Below the pieces are notes generated by a model. It saw only the letters and a program-made list of their open reading frames with translations, did not search any database and was not told the DNA's origin. From DASTPP01 sp035762175 (lineage in GTDB: Bacteria > Myxococcota_A > Polyangia > Polyangiales > Polyangiaceae): a DNA stretch of 27,173 nucleotides. A program made the position numbers and the translations under genes. The DNA is taken from contig DASTPP010000176.1 of assembly GCA_035762175.1 (NCBI GenBank), positions 1-27,173 of the forward strand, read 5' to 3'. Every line of letters begins with the position of its first letter. Positions within the stretch are counted from its first letter, which is position 1. Positions 1 through 8,287 of this stretch are shown one piece after another.

Positions 1-65
1 CCGTCGGCCGGGGTCGGGAGCTCGAAATCCGGGCGGATTCCTTCGCCCCCGGCCCCGGCCGACGG
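1..65. repeat. Long inverted repeat with nested dyad (possible terminator)
   Basis: Bases 1-18 pair with 48-65 along 18 positions, with one T/G exception that would be a G-U wobble in RNA. The 29-nt loop holds a second dyad, AATCCG-GG-CGGATT (26-39). The repeat may extend left of the window. It lies 125 bp past the stop of the minus-strand methyltransferase gene, so it could terminate that transcript or belong to a gene outside the window. There is no T-tract, so a classical intrinsic terminator is not proven. Confidence 0.55.
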
Positions 66-190
66 CTTGCGTCTCGGGCGCCGCGCTCGGTCCGCATTCG
101 TCAGACAGAGCCTAGGCCGGCGGCAGCCTCCGTGCGCATTCGGGCGGCCGTGCCATGATGAGCGGAGCGCCCCCCCGCGCGCCGGGCGGC

Positions 191-787
191 TCAGGCGCCG
201 ACCTCTGCCCCGGCGCCGGCCGCCGCCCCGAGGCGCGGCAAGAAGCGCCCGGTGCGGGCCTTGTAGGCCCGGTAGGCGGCGCCGAACTCGGACGCCGAGA
301 GGCGGGGCTCTTCGCGGCTCGCCGTGTGGTTGAGGGCGAGGGCGCCGTAGACGAGGCACGCGATCGTCGCCGGGTGGGGCAAGGCGAGCGCGGCGCCGGC
401 GAGGCAGATCGAGAACGACGTGTAGAAGGGGTGGCGAATGTGCTTGTACGCGCCGTACGTGACGATGCGGCGGGGCGCGTCGTTGTCTTGGTGCCAGCGC
501 GCCAGGGGCGTGCGGCGGGTGCCCGGGGTCAGCCCGATGAGCGCGCACGACCCGGCCCCGCAGAAGCCGCCGAGGGCGAGCAGGGCCTCGCGCGGGCGGC
601 CGCCCGCCCACGCGGGCTCGAGGGCGCCGCCGGCGGCGAGGGCCAGCGCGCCCGCGCAGGGCAGGGAGGGGGCGGCGGTGACGAACCACATCAGGCTGTG
701 GCGGCCGTCGGGGTTTCGAAAGAACAGCCTGGGCAGCAAAAGGATGAAGAGCAGGTTGAACTCGAGAATGGCGAGCGCAGCGTCCAT
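191..787 (-). CDS. ICMT-like membrane methyltransferase (isoprenylcysteine carboxyl methyltransferase family)
   Basis: Predicted 198-residue integral membrane protein with about four to five hydrophobic helices. The C-terminal half carries the family signature: GAYKHIRHPFYTS (SAM-binding RHPxY motif) and, after a hydrophobic helix, EEPRLSASEFGAAYRAYKARTGRF, the acidic EE..L...FG..Y..Y....RF segment typical of ICMT/PEMT-like enzymes. These use S-adenosylmethionine at the membrane to methylate lipid-like or prenylated substrates; the substrate here is unknown. The ATG at 787 is preceded by AAGGGGG at a suitable distance, which supports this start over the longer open frame. In other bacteria such enzymes pair with ketosynthase-fold enzymes (for example the alkylpyrone/alkylresorcinol O-methyltransferases BpsB and SrsB). 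A possible ketosynthase remnant lies just upstream. Confidence 0.85.
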   Translation of the reverse strand: MDAALAILEFNLLFILLLPRLFFRNPDGRHSLMWFVTAAPSLPCAGALALAAGGALEPAWAGGRPREALLALGGFCGAGSCALIGLTPGTRRTPLARWHQDNDAPRRIVTYGAYKHIRHPFYTSFSICLAGAALALPHPATIACLVYGALALNHTASREEPRLSASEFGAAYRAYKARTGRFLPRLGAAAGAGAEVGA

Positions 788-825
788 GGCCAGTGCCCCC
801 TTGAGATGAGAGACGAGTGACGGGG

Positions 826-966
826 CCAGAAGTGGTGGGTCTCGAACCCCGCCTCGCGCAGCGCGGCCGCCTCGGAGACGGTCTTGCCACGCGCGGCGGC
901 GGCCTCGACGGATTCGGCGCGATCGCCCAGCGAATAAGCGAGATGGTCGATGAAGACGTCGGTCAC
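826..966 (-). pseudogene. Possible N-terminal remnant of a ketoacyl-synthase III-like gene
   Basis: From a GTG at 966, preceded by AGGTG, the frame reads about 47 residues (VTDVFIDHLAYSLGDRAE.., then ..AAALREAGFETHHFW). This resembles, from memory, the amino terminus of some 3-oxoacyl-ACP synthase III-like proteins. The frame then loses any recognisable similarity and runs on to a stop at 691, overlapping the start of the methyltransferase. No Cys-His-Asn catalytic region is present. I read this as a gene reduced to its start by deletion, leaving the downstream methyltransferase with its own ribosome binding site. Family assignment is tentative. It could instead be a short orphan protein of up to 91 residues. 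Confidence 0.35.
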
Positions 967-1132
967 GGTTTCGCACCTGTCGGCGGCCCCGACGGGCCGC
1001 GGTCGGCGTGGTTGAATGGTTCGCCCCTCGCCGGGGCGCCGGCCGGCCGCCGCGCCTCGTTTCGGCGGCCCGGCCATGCACACACCGTACGTCGCCGACC
1101 GGAATGAGGGTACGGGCGGGCCGATCAACTTG

Positions 1133-1153
1133 CGATTGCGTTACCCGCAATCG
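1133..1153. repeat. 8-bp perfect hairpin, 5-nt loop
   Basis: CGATTGCG (1133-1140) and CGCAATCG (1146-1153) are perfect inverted copies around TTACC. The hairpin lies 92 bp past the stop of the minus-strand transporter gene and upstream of the ketosynthase-like fragment. It could be a weak terminator or an operator. No T-tract follows on either strand. Confidence 0.4.
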
Positions 1154-1190
1154 TGCGCGCGCCCGTGCGCGGCGGGGCCCGCGGCGGCGC

Positions 1191-1226
1191 GGGCGTCGCG
1201 ACCGGCGCGGGCGTCGCGACCGGCGC
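1191..1226. repeat. Two tandem copies of an 18-bp unit
   Basis: The unit GGGCGTCGCGACCGGCGC occurs at 1191-1208 and again, identical, at 1209-1226. It sits just past the stop codon of the transporter gene in non-coding DNA. No function is evident. Confidence 0.7.
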
Positions 1227-1244
1227 GGCGCGAAGGCGGCGGGC

Positions 1245-2621
1245 TCAGCGCCGCGCCGCCGCTTCGGCCTCGGCCAGCCGCCGCTCGTCGAGGTCGTAGC
1301 CGCGCAGAAAGAACAGCGCCGAGGCCACCACCGCCGCGGGCAGCAGCGTGAAGCCGAGCAGCACCCCGAGCTTGGCGGTCTCGCTCTGGGCGGCCGCCGC
1401 GCCCGTCGAGCTCGGGAGGTAGCCGAAGGCCTCGAGCACGGCCGCGAAGACCGCCGGGCCGAGCGCCTGGCCGAGGGTCTCGCCGGCGGCCCAGAGGCCG
1501 GTGAAGACGCCGGCCTGGCGGCGGCCCCGGCGGGCGGCGTCGTAAGCGATGCAGTCGGGCAGCATGGCGAGGCCGAAGACCTGCTGGCCGGCGTAGCCGC
1601 CGCCGATGACCGCGACGATGGCGTAGATGCCCCCCGCCGGCAGCCGCCGCGTGAAGAGCAAGAGCGCGGCGCCGCCCGCGAAGAGGCACGACGCCAGAAC
1701 GTAGGCGCGCAGCTTGCCGACGCGGGCGCCGACGCGCGCCCAGAGGGGCATGACGAAGAGCGCCGGCGCCACGAAGCAGGCAAAGAGCACGGTGGGCCCC
1801 TCGTCGGGGGACGCGAGGATCTGCGCGGCGAAGTATTTGACCCCCGCCAGCATCGTGGCAACCCCCGCCGCCTGGACGACGAAGCAAGCGAACAGCCGGA
1901 CGAAGGGGCCGCTCTGGCCGACGACGCGCAGCTGCTCGCGGAGCGAGGGCTCGCTCTCGAGCGCCGGGCCCGCGGGCACGCCCGCCGTGCCGAAGAACGA
2001 GCCGAGCGCGCCGAGCGCGATGAGCGCCGCGACCGAGGCGCCCATGGCGCGGTGCCCGGCGACGCCGCCCCCGGCGGCCTTCACCACGAGGGGCGAGGCC
2101 GCGCCCGCGAGCAGAATGGCCAGCGCGAGCACCGCCACCCGGAGCGTCATCAGCCGCGTGCGCTCGGCGTAGCCGGCGGTCATCTCGGCCGGCATCGCGA
2201 CGTAGGGCACCTGGTAGAAGGCGAAGGCGCTGGCCGAGGCGAGAAACGCGAGCGCCACGTAGGCCGCCGGCAGGGGCCCCGAGGCGCCGAAGGGCGCGGC
2301 GAAGAGCAGCGCGAACAAGGCGGCGAGCGCGAGCCCGGCGCCGAGCAGGTAGGGCCGGCGGGCGCCGAGCGGGCCGCGGGTGCGGTCGGAGATGCGGCCG
2401 GCGATCGGGTTGAGGATGACGTCCCAGGCCTTGGGGCCCATCACCAAGAGCCCGGCGACGCCGGCCCCGACCCCGAGCGTGTCGGTCAGGTAGGGCAGCA
2501 AGAGCAGCCCGGGCACCGTGCCGAACGCGCCGGTGACCAGCGAGCCGAGCGCGTACCCCACCCGGACCCGGCCGGGCAACGAGTCGGGCAAGCCGGCGGC
2601 GGGCGCTGCGGGCGGGGGCAT
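1245..2621 (-). CDS. MFS_2 / GPH-family (MelB-like) sugar:cation symporter-like transporter
   Basis: 458-residue polytopic protein with about 12 hydrophobic helices. The N-terminal part shows the GPH (glycoside-pentoside-hexuronide:cation symporter) arrangement: YALGS.. in helix 1, LPYLTDTLGV, then KAWDVILNPIAGRISDRTRGPLGARRPYLL, in which the D..NP..G..SD.T....GRRRP pattern is diagnostic. A later FYQVPYVAMPAEMT (helix 4-5 region) and QVFGLAMLPDCIAYD in the second half also fit. The family imports small solutes, usually sugars or oligosaccharides, with Na+ or H+; the substrate cannot be read from sequence. The ATG at 2621 lacks a clear Shine-Dalgarno sequence. Neighbours give no catabolic context. 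Family assignment is firm, substrate open. Confidence 0.88.
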   Translation of the reverse strand: MPPPAAPAAGLPDSLPGRVRVGYALGSLVTGAFGTVPGLLLLPYLTDTLGVGAGVAGLLVMGPKAWDVILNPIAGRISDRTRGPLGARRPYLLGAGLALAALFALLFAAPFGASGPLPAAYVALAFLASASAFAFYQVPYVAMPAEMTAGYAERTRLMTLRVAVLALAILLAGAASPLVVKAAGGGVAGHRAMGASVAALIALGALGSFFGTAGVPAGPALESEPSLREQLRVVGQSGPFVRLFACFVVQAAGVATMLAGVKYFAAQILASPDEGPTVLFACFVAPALFVMPLWARVGARVGKLRAYVLASCLFAGGAALLLFTRRLPAGGIYAIVAVIGGGYAGQQVFGLAMLPDCIAYDAARRGRRQAGVFTGLWAAGETLGQALGPAVFAAVLEAFGYLPSSTGAAAAQSETAKLGVLLGFTLLPAAVVASALFFLRGYDLDERRLAEAEAAARR

Positions 2622-2797
2622 GAGCGCCAGATCTACTGCGTCGGCGGGCGGCTTTCTCGTGGTTCTTGGCGAGGCGGTCTTCTGGTCGCGGCGAGGCAGC
2701 CTGCTTGTCTCCGGCGGGGCGGCCGGCTCTTGGCGAGGGGGCCTTCAGGCGACCGGCCGCGCCCGGGCGCCCAAGGCATGTGGAGCGAGCCGCACGC

Positions 2798-3454
2798 TCA
2801 GCGGCCTTCGGCGGAGGGGGCGCCGCGCCCGGCCCGCGGGCGAAACGCGTCGCGCGTCAGCACGTCGCGCTCGCGCAGGCGGGCGAGGGCGCCGGGGTCG
2901 CGGACGGCCTCGGCCTTGACGACGATCGCCAGGCGACGCTCGCCGGCCTCGACGCCCGTGTCGAGCGAGAAGGCCTGGCCGAGGCGCCCTTCGAAGCTCG
3001 CCCGCAGGGGCCGCGTCTGCTCGCCCGAGCGGAGATCGACGTCGAGCTCGAGCCGCACCCCGCCCTCGCCGACGAGGCGCGGGCGGGCGCGCAGGTGCAG
3101 GCCGCCGAGCGCCGAGCGCACGCCGCCTTCGGCCGCGCCCGGCGCGGGCGGCAAGACGAGCTCGCCGAGATCGCCCTCGTCGACGAGCAAGTTCGCGCTC
3201 GAGACGAGCGAGCCGTCGGCGCCGGTGGCGAGCTCGTTGAAGCCGTCGGCCGGGACGGGGTTGCGGGGCTCGGCGGGCCGATCGAGAAAGAGCGCCTCGA
3301 CGAACACGCGCGGGCGTTCGTCGTCGGGCGGCGCGCCCCGCCGCTCCGGGCCTCGGCGGCACGAGGCGAGCGCCGGGGCGAGCGCGGCGAGCGTCGCGAA
3401 GAGGGCGGCGCGGCGGCCGCAGGGGCGGGCGATTCGGCAGTGGAAGGCGGGCAC
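2798..3454 (-). CDS. Predicted outer-membrane/periplasmic lipoprotein of unknown function
   Basis: From a GTG at 3454 the product has 218 residues. It begins with an Arg-containing n-region, a hydrophobic stretch (RRAALFATLAALAPALAS) and Cys32 in a lipobox (L-A-S-C), so it should be lipidated and exported. The mature part has no family I recognise. It contains alternating beta-type segments (LHLRARPRLVGEGGVRLELDVDL) suggesting a beta-rich fold, and ends in a basic Arg/Gly-rich tail. In-frame ATGs at 3529 and 3643 give longer versions with an unlikely long n-region, and none has a clear ribosome binding site. The signal peptide decided the start. It lies upstream of, and on the same strand as, the transporter, 176 bp away. 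Confidence 0.6.
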   Translation of the reverse strand: MPAFHCRIARPCGRRAALFATLAALAPALASCRRGPERRGAPPDDERPRVFVEALFLDRPAEPRNPVPADGFNELATGADGSLVSSANLLVDEGDLGELVLPPAPGAAEGGVRSALGGLHLRARPRLVGEGGVRLELDVDLRSGEQTRPLRASFEGRLGQAFSLDTGVEAGERRLAIVVKAEAVRDPGALARLRERDVLTRDAFRPRAGRGAPSAEGR

Positions 3455-3616
3455 GTCGGGGCGGGCTACAGCAACGCCCGTGCCCCCGTCGTCGGGCGTC
3501 GAAACGCGCGGGAGCGCGGGCAGAGGCATCGCCACGCCGACAAAATGGCGAAGGCGCCGAGGGGCCGAAGACAGGGTGGCAGCGCGTGGGGCAGAGGCGG
3601 CGGGGCGGGCGAGGGC

Positions 3617-3764
3617 GGGCGGCGCAGTCGGACGGGGGCTCAAGCGGGGGGGGCGGCTCAGTCGGACGGGGGGCTCAAGCGGGGGGGCGGGGCGGCGCAG
3701 TCGGACGGGGGCTCAAGCGGGCGGGGCGGCGCAGTCGGACGAGGGGCTCAAGCGGGGGGGCCGG
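3617..3764. repeat. G-rich minisatellite, four copies of a 34-39 bp unit
   Basis: The core CAGTCGGACG followed by a G-run and GGCTCAAGCGG recurs at 3625, 3659, 3698 and 3732 (periods 34, 39 and 34). Copies differ by G-run length and a few substitutions. The block fills the divergent interval between the lipoprotein gene (minus) and rsgA (plus). The rest of 3455-3990 shows no credible gene; open frames through it simply translate the repeats. Long G-runs could form G-quadruplex-like structures and vary in copy number. Confidence 0.85.
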
Positions 3765-3990
3765 CCGGCGGTTGACCGGGGGCGGCGCGGCTGTCATCGT
3801 TGCGGCTGATGTCGTCCGTCGCCTGATCTGCCCCGCGTCCGGGTCGCTCGCCGAGCGGCCCCGACGCGGGGGCGAAACGAAGCGCGCCGCGGGGCTTGCC
3901 CCGGGCCCGTCCGGCCGCCGAAGCGCGGCGCGGGGGCCCGGCCGTGCCCCGCGCGCCGGCCCTTCTTTCACGCGCAGGCGAGGCTCTCTC

Positions 3991-5040
3991 ATGCATCTTG
4001 AATCGATGGGGTTTTCCCCCTTTTTTCGCGCATCGTTCGACGCATTCGGCGCGCCCGGCTCGGTGCCGGCGCGCGTGACGCGGGTTTCGGCCGACCGGGC
4101 GCAGGTCCGGGGCGAGGCGGGCGAGTTCGAAGCGCTCGTGCCGCGCGCGCTCGCGGCCGCGGGCGGCCTGGTGGCGGGCGACTGGGTGGCGGTCGACGCC
4201 GAGCGCGGCGCCGTCGAGCGGGTGCTACCGCGCCGGACGGAGTTCGCCCGGCAGGCGGCCGGGCGCCGCACCGAGCGGCAGGTCGTCGCGGCCAACGTCG
4301 ACGTCGTGTTCCTGCTGGCGGGGCTCGACGGCGACTTTCGCGCCCGGCGGCTCGAACGGTACCTCGCGCTCGCGCACGCGAGCGGGGCGAGCCCGGTCGT
4401 CTTGCTCACCAAGGCCGGCCTCTGCGCCGACGCGGGGGCGTTCGTGCGGGAGGCGCAGGCGGTCGCGCGCGGGGCGCCGGTGCACGCCATCGACGTCGTC
4501 GAGGGGCGCGGGGCCGAGGCCCCGCTCGGCTACCTCGGGCCGGGCGTGACGGCGGCGCTCTTGGGGTCGTCGGGGGTCGGCAAGTCCACGCTCGCGAACC
4601 ACCTGCTCGGCGAGGCCCGGGCCGAGACGGGCGCGGTGCGCGAGCACGACGCGCGGGGGCGGCACACGACGACCCGGCGCGAGCTCTTCTTCTTGCCCTC
4701 GGGGGCCGCGCTGCTCGACACCCCCGGCATGCGCGAAGTGCAGCTCTGGGTCGAACGCTCGGCGCTCGACGAGACCTTCGACGATCTCGCGGCGCTCGCG
4801 GGGGGCTGCCGCTTCCGCGACTGCGGGCACGGGGCCGAGCCGGGCTGCGCGCTGCGGGCGGCGGTCGAGCGCGGCGAGGTCGACGCCGCGCGGCTCGCGA
4901 GCTTCGTGGCGCTCGGGCGCGAGATCGAGGGGCACGCCGAGCGGCGGGCCGAGCGCGCGCGGCGCGGCCGGAGCGAGGGGCGCCAGGCGGGGCGGCTCGT
5001 GCGCGAGGCGATGCGGATGAAGTACGGCCGCGGCGGGTGA
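3991..5040 (+). CDS. rsgA: Ribosome small subunit-dependent GTPase RsgA (YjeQ/YloQ)
   Basis: 349 residues, normal for the family. RsgA is a circularly permuted GTPase that checks late 30S subunit maturation. Order of parts: N-terminal OB fold (about 25-85), then the permuted G domain with G4 (TKAG, 140-143), G1 P-loop GSSGVGKST (192-200), G2 region RHTTTRRE and G3 DTPG (243-246). The C-terminal zinc module has Cys273, Cys278, His280 and Cys286 in CRFRDCGHGAEPGC. The G4 motif normally reads N/TKxD; here the Asp is Gly143 (codon GGC, one base from GAC), which is unusual because that Asp reads the guanine base. The ATG at 3991 has a weak GGCGAGG upstream; the ATG at 4006 is an alternative. Identification is secure. 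Confidence 0.95.
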   Translation: MHLESMGFSPFFRASFDAFGAPGSVPARVTRVSADRAQVRGEAGEFEALVPRALAAAGGLVAGDWVAVDAERGAVERVLPRRTEFARQAAGRRTERQVVAANVDVVFLLAGLDGDFRARRLERYLALAHASGASPVVLLTKAGLCADAGAFVREAQAVARGAPVHAIDVVEGRGAEAPLGYLGPGVTAALLGSSGVGKSTLANHLLGEARAETGAVREHDARGRHTTTRRELFFLPSGAALLDTPGMREVQLWVERSALDETFDDLAALAGGCRFRDCGHGAEPGCALRAAVERGEVDAARLASFVALGREIEGHAERRAERARRGRSEGRQAGRLVREAMRMKYGRGG

Positions 5041-5048
5041 GGCGGCGG

Positions 5049-5094
5049 GCGGCCGCCGGGCGCGCCCCCCCGGCGGCCGCTCTCGCCCCGAGAG
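5049..5094 (+). terminator. Stacked hairpins after rsgA
   Basis: A perfect 12-bp stem (5049-5060 with 5069-5080, 8-nt loop) is followed by a 6-bp stem (CTCTCG 5080-5085 with CGAGAG 5089-5094). A small CAAAC-AA-GTTTG dyad (5097-5108) comes next. The first stem starts 9 nt after the rsgA stop. There is no T-run, but such stacked GC hairpins are plausible terminators in very GC-rich genomes. Confidence 0.5.
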
Positions 5095-5252
5095 CGCAAA
5101 CAAGTTTGAATGCCGGGGGCGATTCGAGTTTCGCCGCACGCCGCGACGCGACGCGGCGCGCGGGGCGCCGGCGGCGCGAGGCGAATTGCCCCGCGAAGCA
5201 AAACGCCACAGCCGAGGGCGCCGTTTCGCGCTCGAACCCACGAACGTTTCGC

Positions 5253-5260
5253 GATACGCT
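5253..5260 (+). promoter_or_regulatory. Possible -10 element upstream of the hybrid kinase
   Basis: GATACGCT is a -10-like sequence in an otherwise GC-rich gap, about 45-65 bp before the kinase start codons. No matching -35 was identified. Inferred only. Confidence 0.25.
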
Positions 5261-5322
5261 ACGGCGGCCCGCCGGGGGGGGTCGCTCGTAGGGCGCCCGC
5301 TCGAATGGCGTGGCGCAAGACC

Positions 5323-8238
5323 ATGTCCGACGAGAACGACGAGGGTGCGCGCCCGGTCGGCCCTTCGTGGGCGGGCGCCGGCGCCGAACCTGCGTCGGGC
5401 GGCGCCGTCCCCGCGGGCGCGGGGCCCGCGGGCGACGGCGGGGGCGACGGGCCGGGGGCGGCGCCGGCCGGCGGGCGCGGGGGCGTCGACGAGCTGCGGC
5501 GGCGGCTCTCGGAGCTCGGCGATCCGCTCTGGGCGCTGACCAACCTCTTCGTCTTCTCGCCGAGCCCGCTCTTGGTGTACGGGGCGGACGGGCGCTGCCT
5601 TTTGGCCAACGACGCCTTCCGGCGCGTCGCCGGCGCCGACCCGCCGCCCGAGTACCGGGCGCTGGGGGGCGCGGGCTGGGCGGCGCCCGAGGCGGCGCGG
5701 CGGGCGTTCGCGGGCGAGCCGACGTACCTGCCGCCGGCCTGGTACGCCCCGCGCGAGCCGCTGCGGCCGGCGGCGCCCGGGGCGGCGCGCGTCGCGCTCG
5801 AGACGAACCTCGTGCCGCTGCGCGGCGCCGGCGGCCGCGTCGCGTTCGTGCTGGGGCTCTTGCACGATCGCACCGACGAGATGGTCGCGAAGGAGCGGCT
5901 CGAGGCGCACGCGCGGCAGCGGGGCGAGGACGCGGCGCTGCACGAGTCGCTCTACCGCATCGGCGCGGCGCTCAACGCGGGGCTCGACCTCCCGGCCGTG
6001 GTGCAGAAGCTCACCGACGAGGCGACGGCGCTCTGCGGGGCGGCCTTCGGCGCGTTCTTCCACAACGTCACGAACGCCGCCGGCGAGAGCTACATGCTCT
6101 ACACGCTCTCGGGCGTGGCGCGCTCGCACTTCGAGCGGTTCCCCATGCCGCGCAACACGGCCGTCTTCGCGCCCACCTTCGCGGGCGGCGGCGTGGTGCG
6201 CTCGGACGACATCACGCGCGACGCGCGCTACGGCCGCAACCCGCCCCACCGCGGCATGCCCGACGGCCACCTGCCGGTGCGCAGCTACCTCGCGGTGCCG
6301 GTGGTGGCCCGCTCGGGCGAGGTGCTGGGGGGGCTCTTCCTCGGCCACCACGACCCGGGCGTGTTCACCGAGCGCGCCGAGCGGCTGCTCGCGGCGGTCG
6401 CGCCGCAGGCGGCCGTCGCGATCGACAAGGCGCGGCTCTTGCGCGAGGCGCAGGAGGCGCGCGCCGAGGCCGAGGCCGAGCTGCGCGAGCGCGAGCGGCG
6501 CGAGGCCGACCTCGAGGCGCTCGCGCGGGCGAGCACGCGGCTCGGCACCTCGCTCGACCTCGACGCCACGCTGCGCGCGGTGGCCGCCTGCTTCGTGCCC
6601 GAGCGGGCCGACTGGAGCAACGTCTACCTGCGCCGCGACGACGGCTCGATCGAGCTCGCGGCCTGCGCGCACGCCGACCCCGCGCAAGAGGCCTGGCTGC
6701 GCGCGGCGGTCGAGCGCGCCGGCGCCGACCCCGAGGCGGCCTTCGGCCCGGGGCGGGTGCTGCGCACGCGCCGGCCCGAGCTCCTGGCCGAGGTCGACGA
6801 CGGGGTGCTCGGGGCGCTCGCGCGGGGCGACGGCGAGGCGCTCGCCGCGCTGCGCGCGCTCGGCGCCGCGTCCTGGATGACGGTGCCGCTCTTGCGCGAC
6901 GGGGTCGCCGTCGGGGCCGTCACCGCCGCCTCGACCGACCCGGCGCGGCGCTACGACCGGGCCGACCTGCGCTGGGCCGAGGAGGTCGCCCGGCGGGCCG
7001 TCGCCGCCGTCGAGAACGCCCGCCTCTTCGAGCTCGCCCAGCGCGAGCGGCGCCGCGCCGAGGAGGCCAACCGCGCCAAGGACGAGTTCCTCGCCGTCGT
7101 CAGCCACGAGCTCCGGACGCCGCTGACGGCCATCCTGGGCTGGTCGCGGATGTTGAGCGCGGGCGCGCTCGACGGCGCGCAGCGCGAGCGGGCCGTCGGC
7201 TCCATCGAGCGGAACGCCAAGGCCCAGGCCCAGCTCGTCGAAGACCTGCTCGACGTCTCGCGCATCATCACCGGCAAGCTCAAGATCTCGGTCGGGCCGG
7301 TCGACCTCGCCCGCTGCATCGAGGCCGCGCTCGACGTCGTGCGCCCCGCCGCCGAGGCGAAGGGCGTCCGGCTGCAGCCCATCCTCGATCGGGGCGCGGG
7401 GCCCGTCATGGGCGACGCCGACCGGCTGCAGCAGGTCGTGTGGAACCTGCTCTCGAACGCCGTCAAGTTCACCCCCCGGGGGGGCCGCGTCGTCGTGCGC
7501 CTCGAGCGGTCCGAGTCGTCGTGCCTCGTCGTCGTCGAGGACACCGGCCAGGGCATCGAGGCCGACTTCTTGCCCTACGTCTTCGAGCGCTTCCGGCAGG
7601 CCGAGGCGGCGACCACGCGCGTGCAGGGCGGGCTCGGGCTGGGGCTCGCCATCGCCCGGCACCTGGTCGAGCTGCACGGCGGCACGATCGAGGTGCACAG
7701 CGAGGGGCCCGGCCGGGGCGCCGCCTTCGCCGTGCGCGTGCCGGTCGCCCCGCTGCGCCGGGCGGCGCCGCCCTCGCTCGCGGCGCCGGCGCCCGGGGGG
7801 CCCGCGCCCGCGCCGGGCCGCGGGCTCGCGTGCCCGCCGCCGATCGAGGGCCTGCGCGTGCTCGTCGTCGACGACGAGCCCGACGCGCGCGAGCTGCTCG
7901 CCGCGATGCTCGCGCAGTGCAAGGCCGAGGTGCGCACGGCGTCGTCCGCGGCCGAGGCGCTCGAGCTCTTGCGCGCCTTCCGCCCCGACGTGCTCGTCAG
8001 CGACGTCGGCATGCCGGGCGAGGACGGCTACTCGCTGCTCGACCGCGTGCGGGCCCTCGCGCCCGGCGAGGGCGGGCGCACGCCCGCGGTCGCGCTCACC
8101 GCCTACGCCCGCAGCGAGGACCGCAGCCGCGCCCTGCTCGCCGGCTTCAACATGCACGTGGCCAAGCCCATCGACCCGACCGAGCTGCTCATCGTGCTCG
8201 CCAACGTCGCGGGCAGGCTCGGCCCGCGCCCGGGCTGA
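5323..8238 (+). CDS. Hybrid histidine kinase PAS-GAF-GAF-HisKA-HATPase-REC
   Basis: 971 residues from ATG 5323 (MSDEND; an in-frame ATG at 5305 would add six residues). After a Gly/Ala/Pro-rich start come a PAS-like domain (about 70-185), GAF 1 (about 205-373), a charged Glu/Arg coiled coil, and GAF 2 (about 400-566). Next is the DHp/HisKA with phosphoacceptor His595 in VVSHELRTPLTAILGW. The ATPase domain has an N box (WNLLSNAVKFTP), a G1 box (DTGQGI) and a G2 box (GGLGLGLAIAR). The C-terminal receiver has the acidic pair in VVDDEP, phosphoacceptor Asp894 (SDVGMPG) and Lys948 (AKPI). No transmembrane segment is visible, so it is probably a cytoplasmic sensor. The attached receiver implies a His-to-Asp relay; the next partner is unknown. 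The neighbouring GAF-DHp protein at 8809-9552 is a candidate by proximity only. Confidence 0.93.
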   Translation: MSDENDEGARPVGPSWAGAGAEPASGGAVPAGAGPAGDGGGDGPGAAPAGGRGGVDELRRRLSELGDPLWALTNLFVFSPSPLLVYGADGRCLLANDAFRRVAGADPPPEYRALGGAGWAAPEAARRAFAGEPTYLPPAWYAPREPLRPAAPGAARVALETNLVPLRGAGGRVAFVLGLLHDRTDEMVAKERLEAHARQRGEDAALHESLYRIGAALNAGLDLPAVVQKLTDEATALCGAAFGAFFHNVTNAAGESYMLYTLSGVARSHFERFPMPRNTAVFAPTFAGGGVVRSDDITRDARYGRNPPHRGMPDGHLPVRSYLAVPVVARSGEVLGGLFLGHHDPGVFTERAERLLAAVAPQAAVAIDKARLLREAQEARAEAEAELRERERREADLEALARASTRLGTSLDLDATLRAVAACFVPERADWSNVYLRRDDGSIELAACAHADPAQEAWLRAAVERAGADPEAAFGPGRVLRTRRPELLAEVDDGVLGALARGDGEALAALRALGAASWMTVPLLRDGVAVGAVTAASTDPARRYDRADLRWAEEVARRAVAAVENARLFELAQRERRRAEEANRAKDEFLAVVSHELRTPLTAILGWSRMLSAGALDGAQRERAVGSIERNAKAQAQLVEDLLDVSRIITGKLKISVGPVDLARCIEAALDVVRPAAEAKGVRLQPILDRGAGPVMGDADRLQQVVWNLLSNAVKFTPRGGRVVVRLERSESSCLVVVEDTGQGIEADFLPYVFERFRQAEAATTRVQGGLGLGLAIARHLVELHGGTIEVHSEGPGRGAAFAVRVPVAPLRRAAPPSLAAPAPGGPAPAPGRGLACPPPIEGLRVLVVDDEPDARELLAAMLAQCKAEVRTASSAAEALELLRAFRPDVLVSDVGMPGEDGYSLLDRVRALAPGEGGRTPAVALTAYARSEDRSRALLAGFNMHVAKPIDPTELLIVLANVAGRLGPRPG

Positions 8239-8287
8239 GCGGGGCGCCGCGCGGACGCCCGCGCGTGCGGGGCCCCCGCGGCCGGCG

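Noticed and set aside
2663..2757. Degenerate 64-bp direct repeat (TCTTGGCGAGG-GG-CTTC) upstream of the transporter
   Set aside because: Only about 20 of 25 aligned positions agree over a short core, so chance cannot be excluded in such biased sequence.
1008..3809. A plus-strand open frame of 933 codons
   Set aside because: It is antisense to the MFS transporter and the lipoprotein gene, and its start and end translate repeats. No domain is recognisable.
4225..8157. A minus-strand open frame of 1310 codons
   Set aside because: It is antisense to rsgA and the hybrid kinase, both of which have clear domains. Its translation is Arg/Gly/Ala/His-rich with no motif: an artefact of scarce stop codons at high GC.
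8230..8280. Short GC hairpin after the hybrid kinase as a terminator
   Set aside because: The stem is only 5 bp, in a sequence where such stems are expected by chance.
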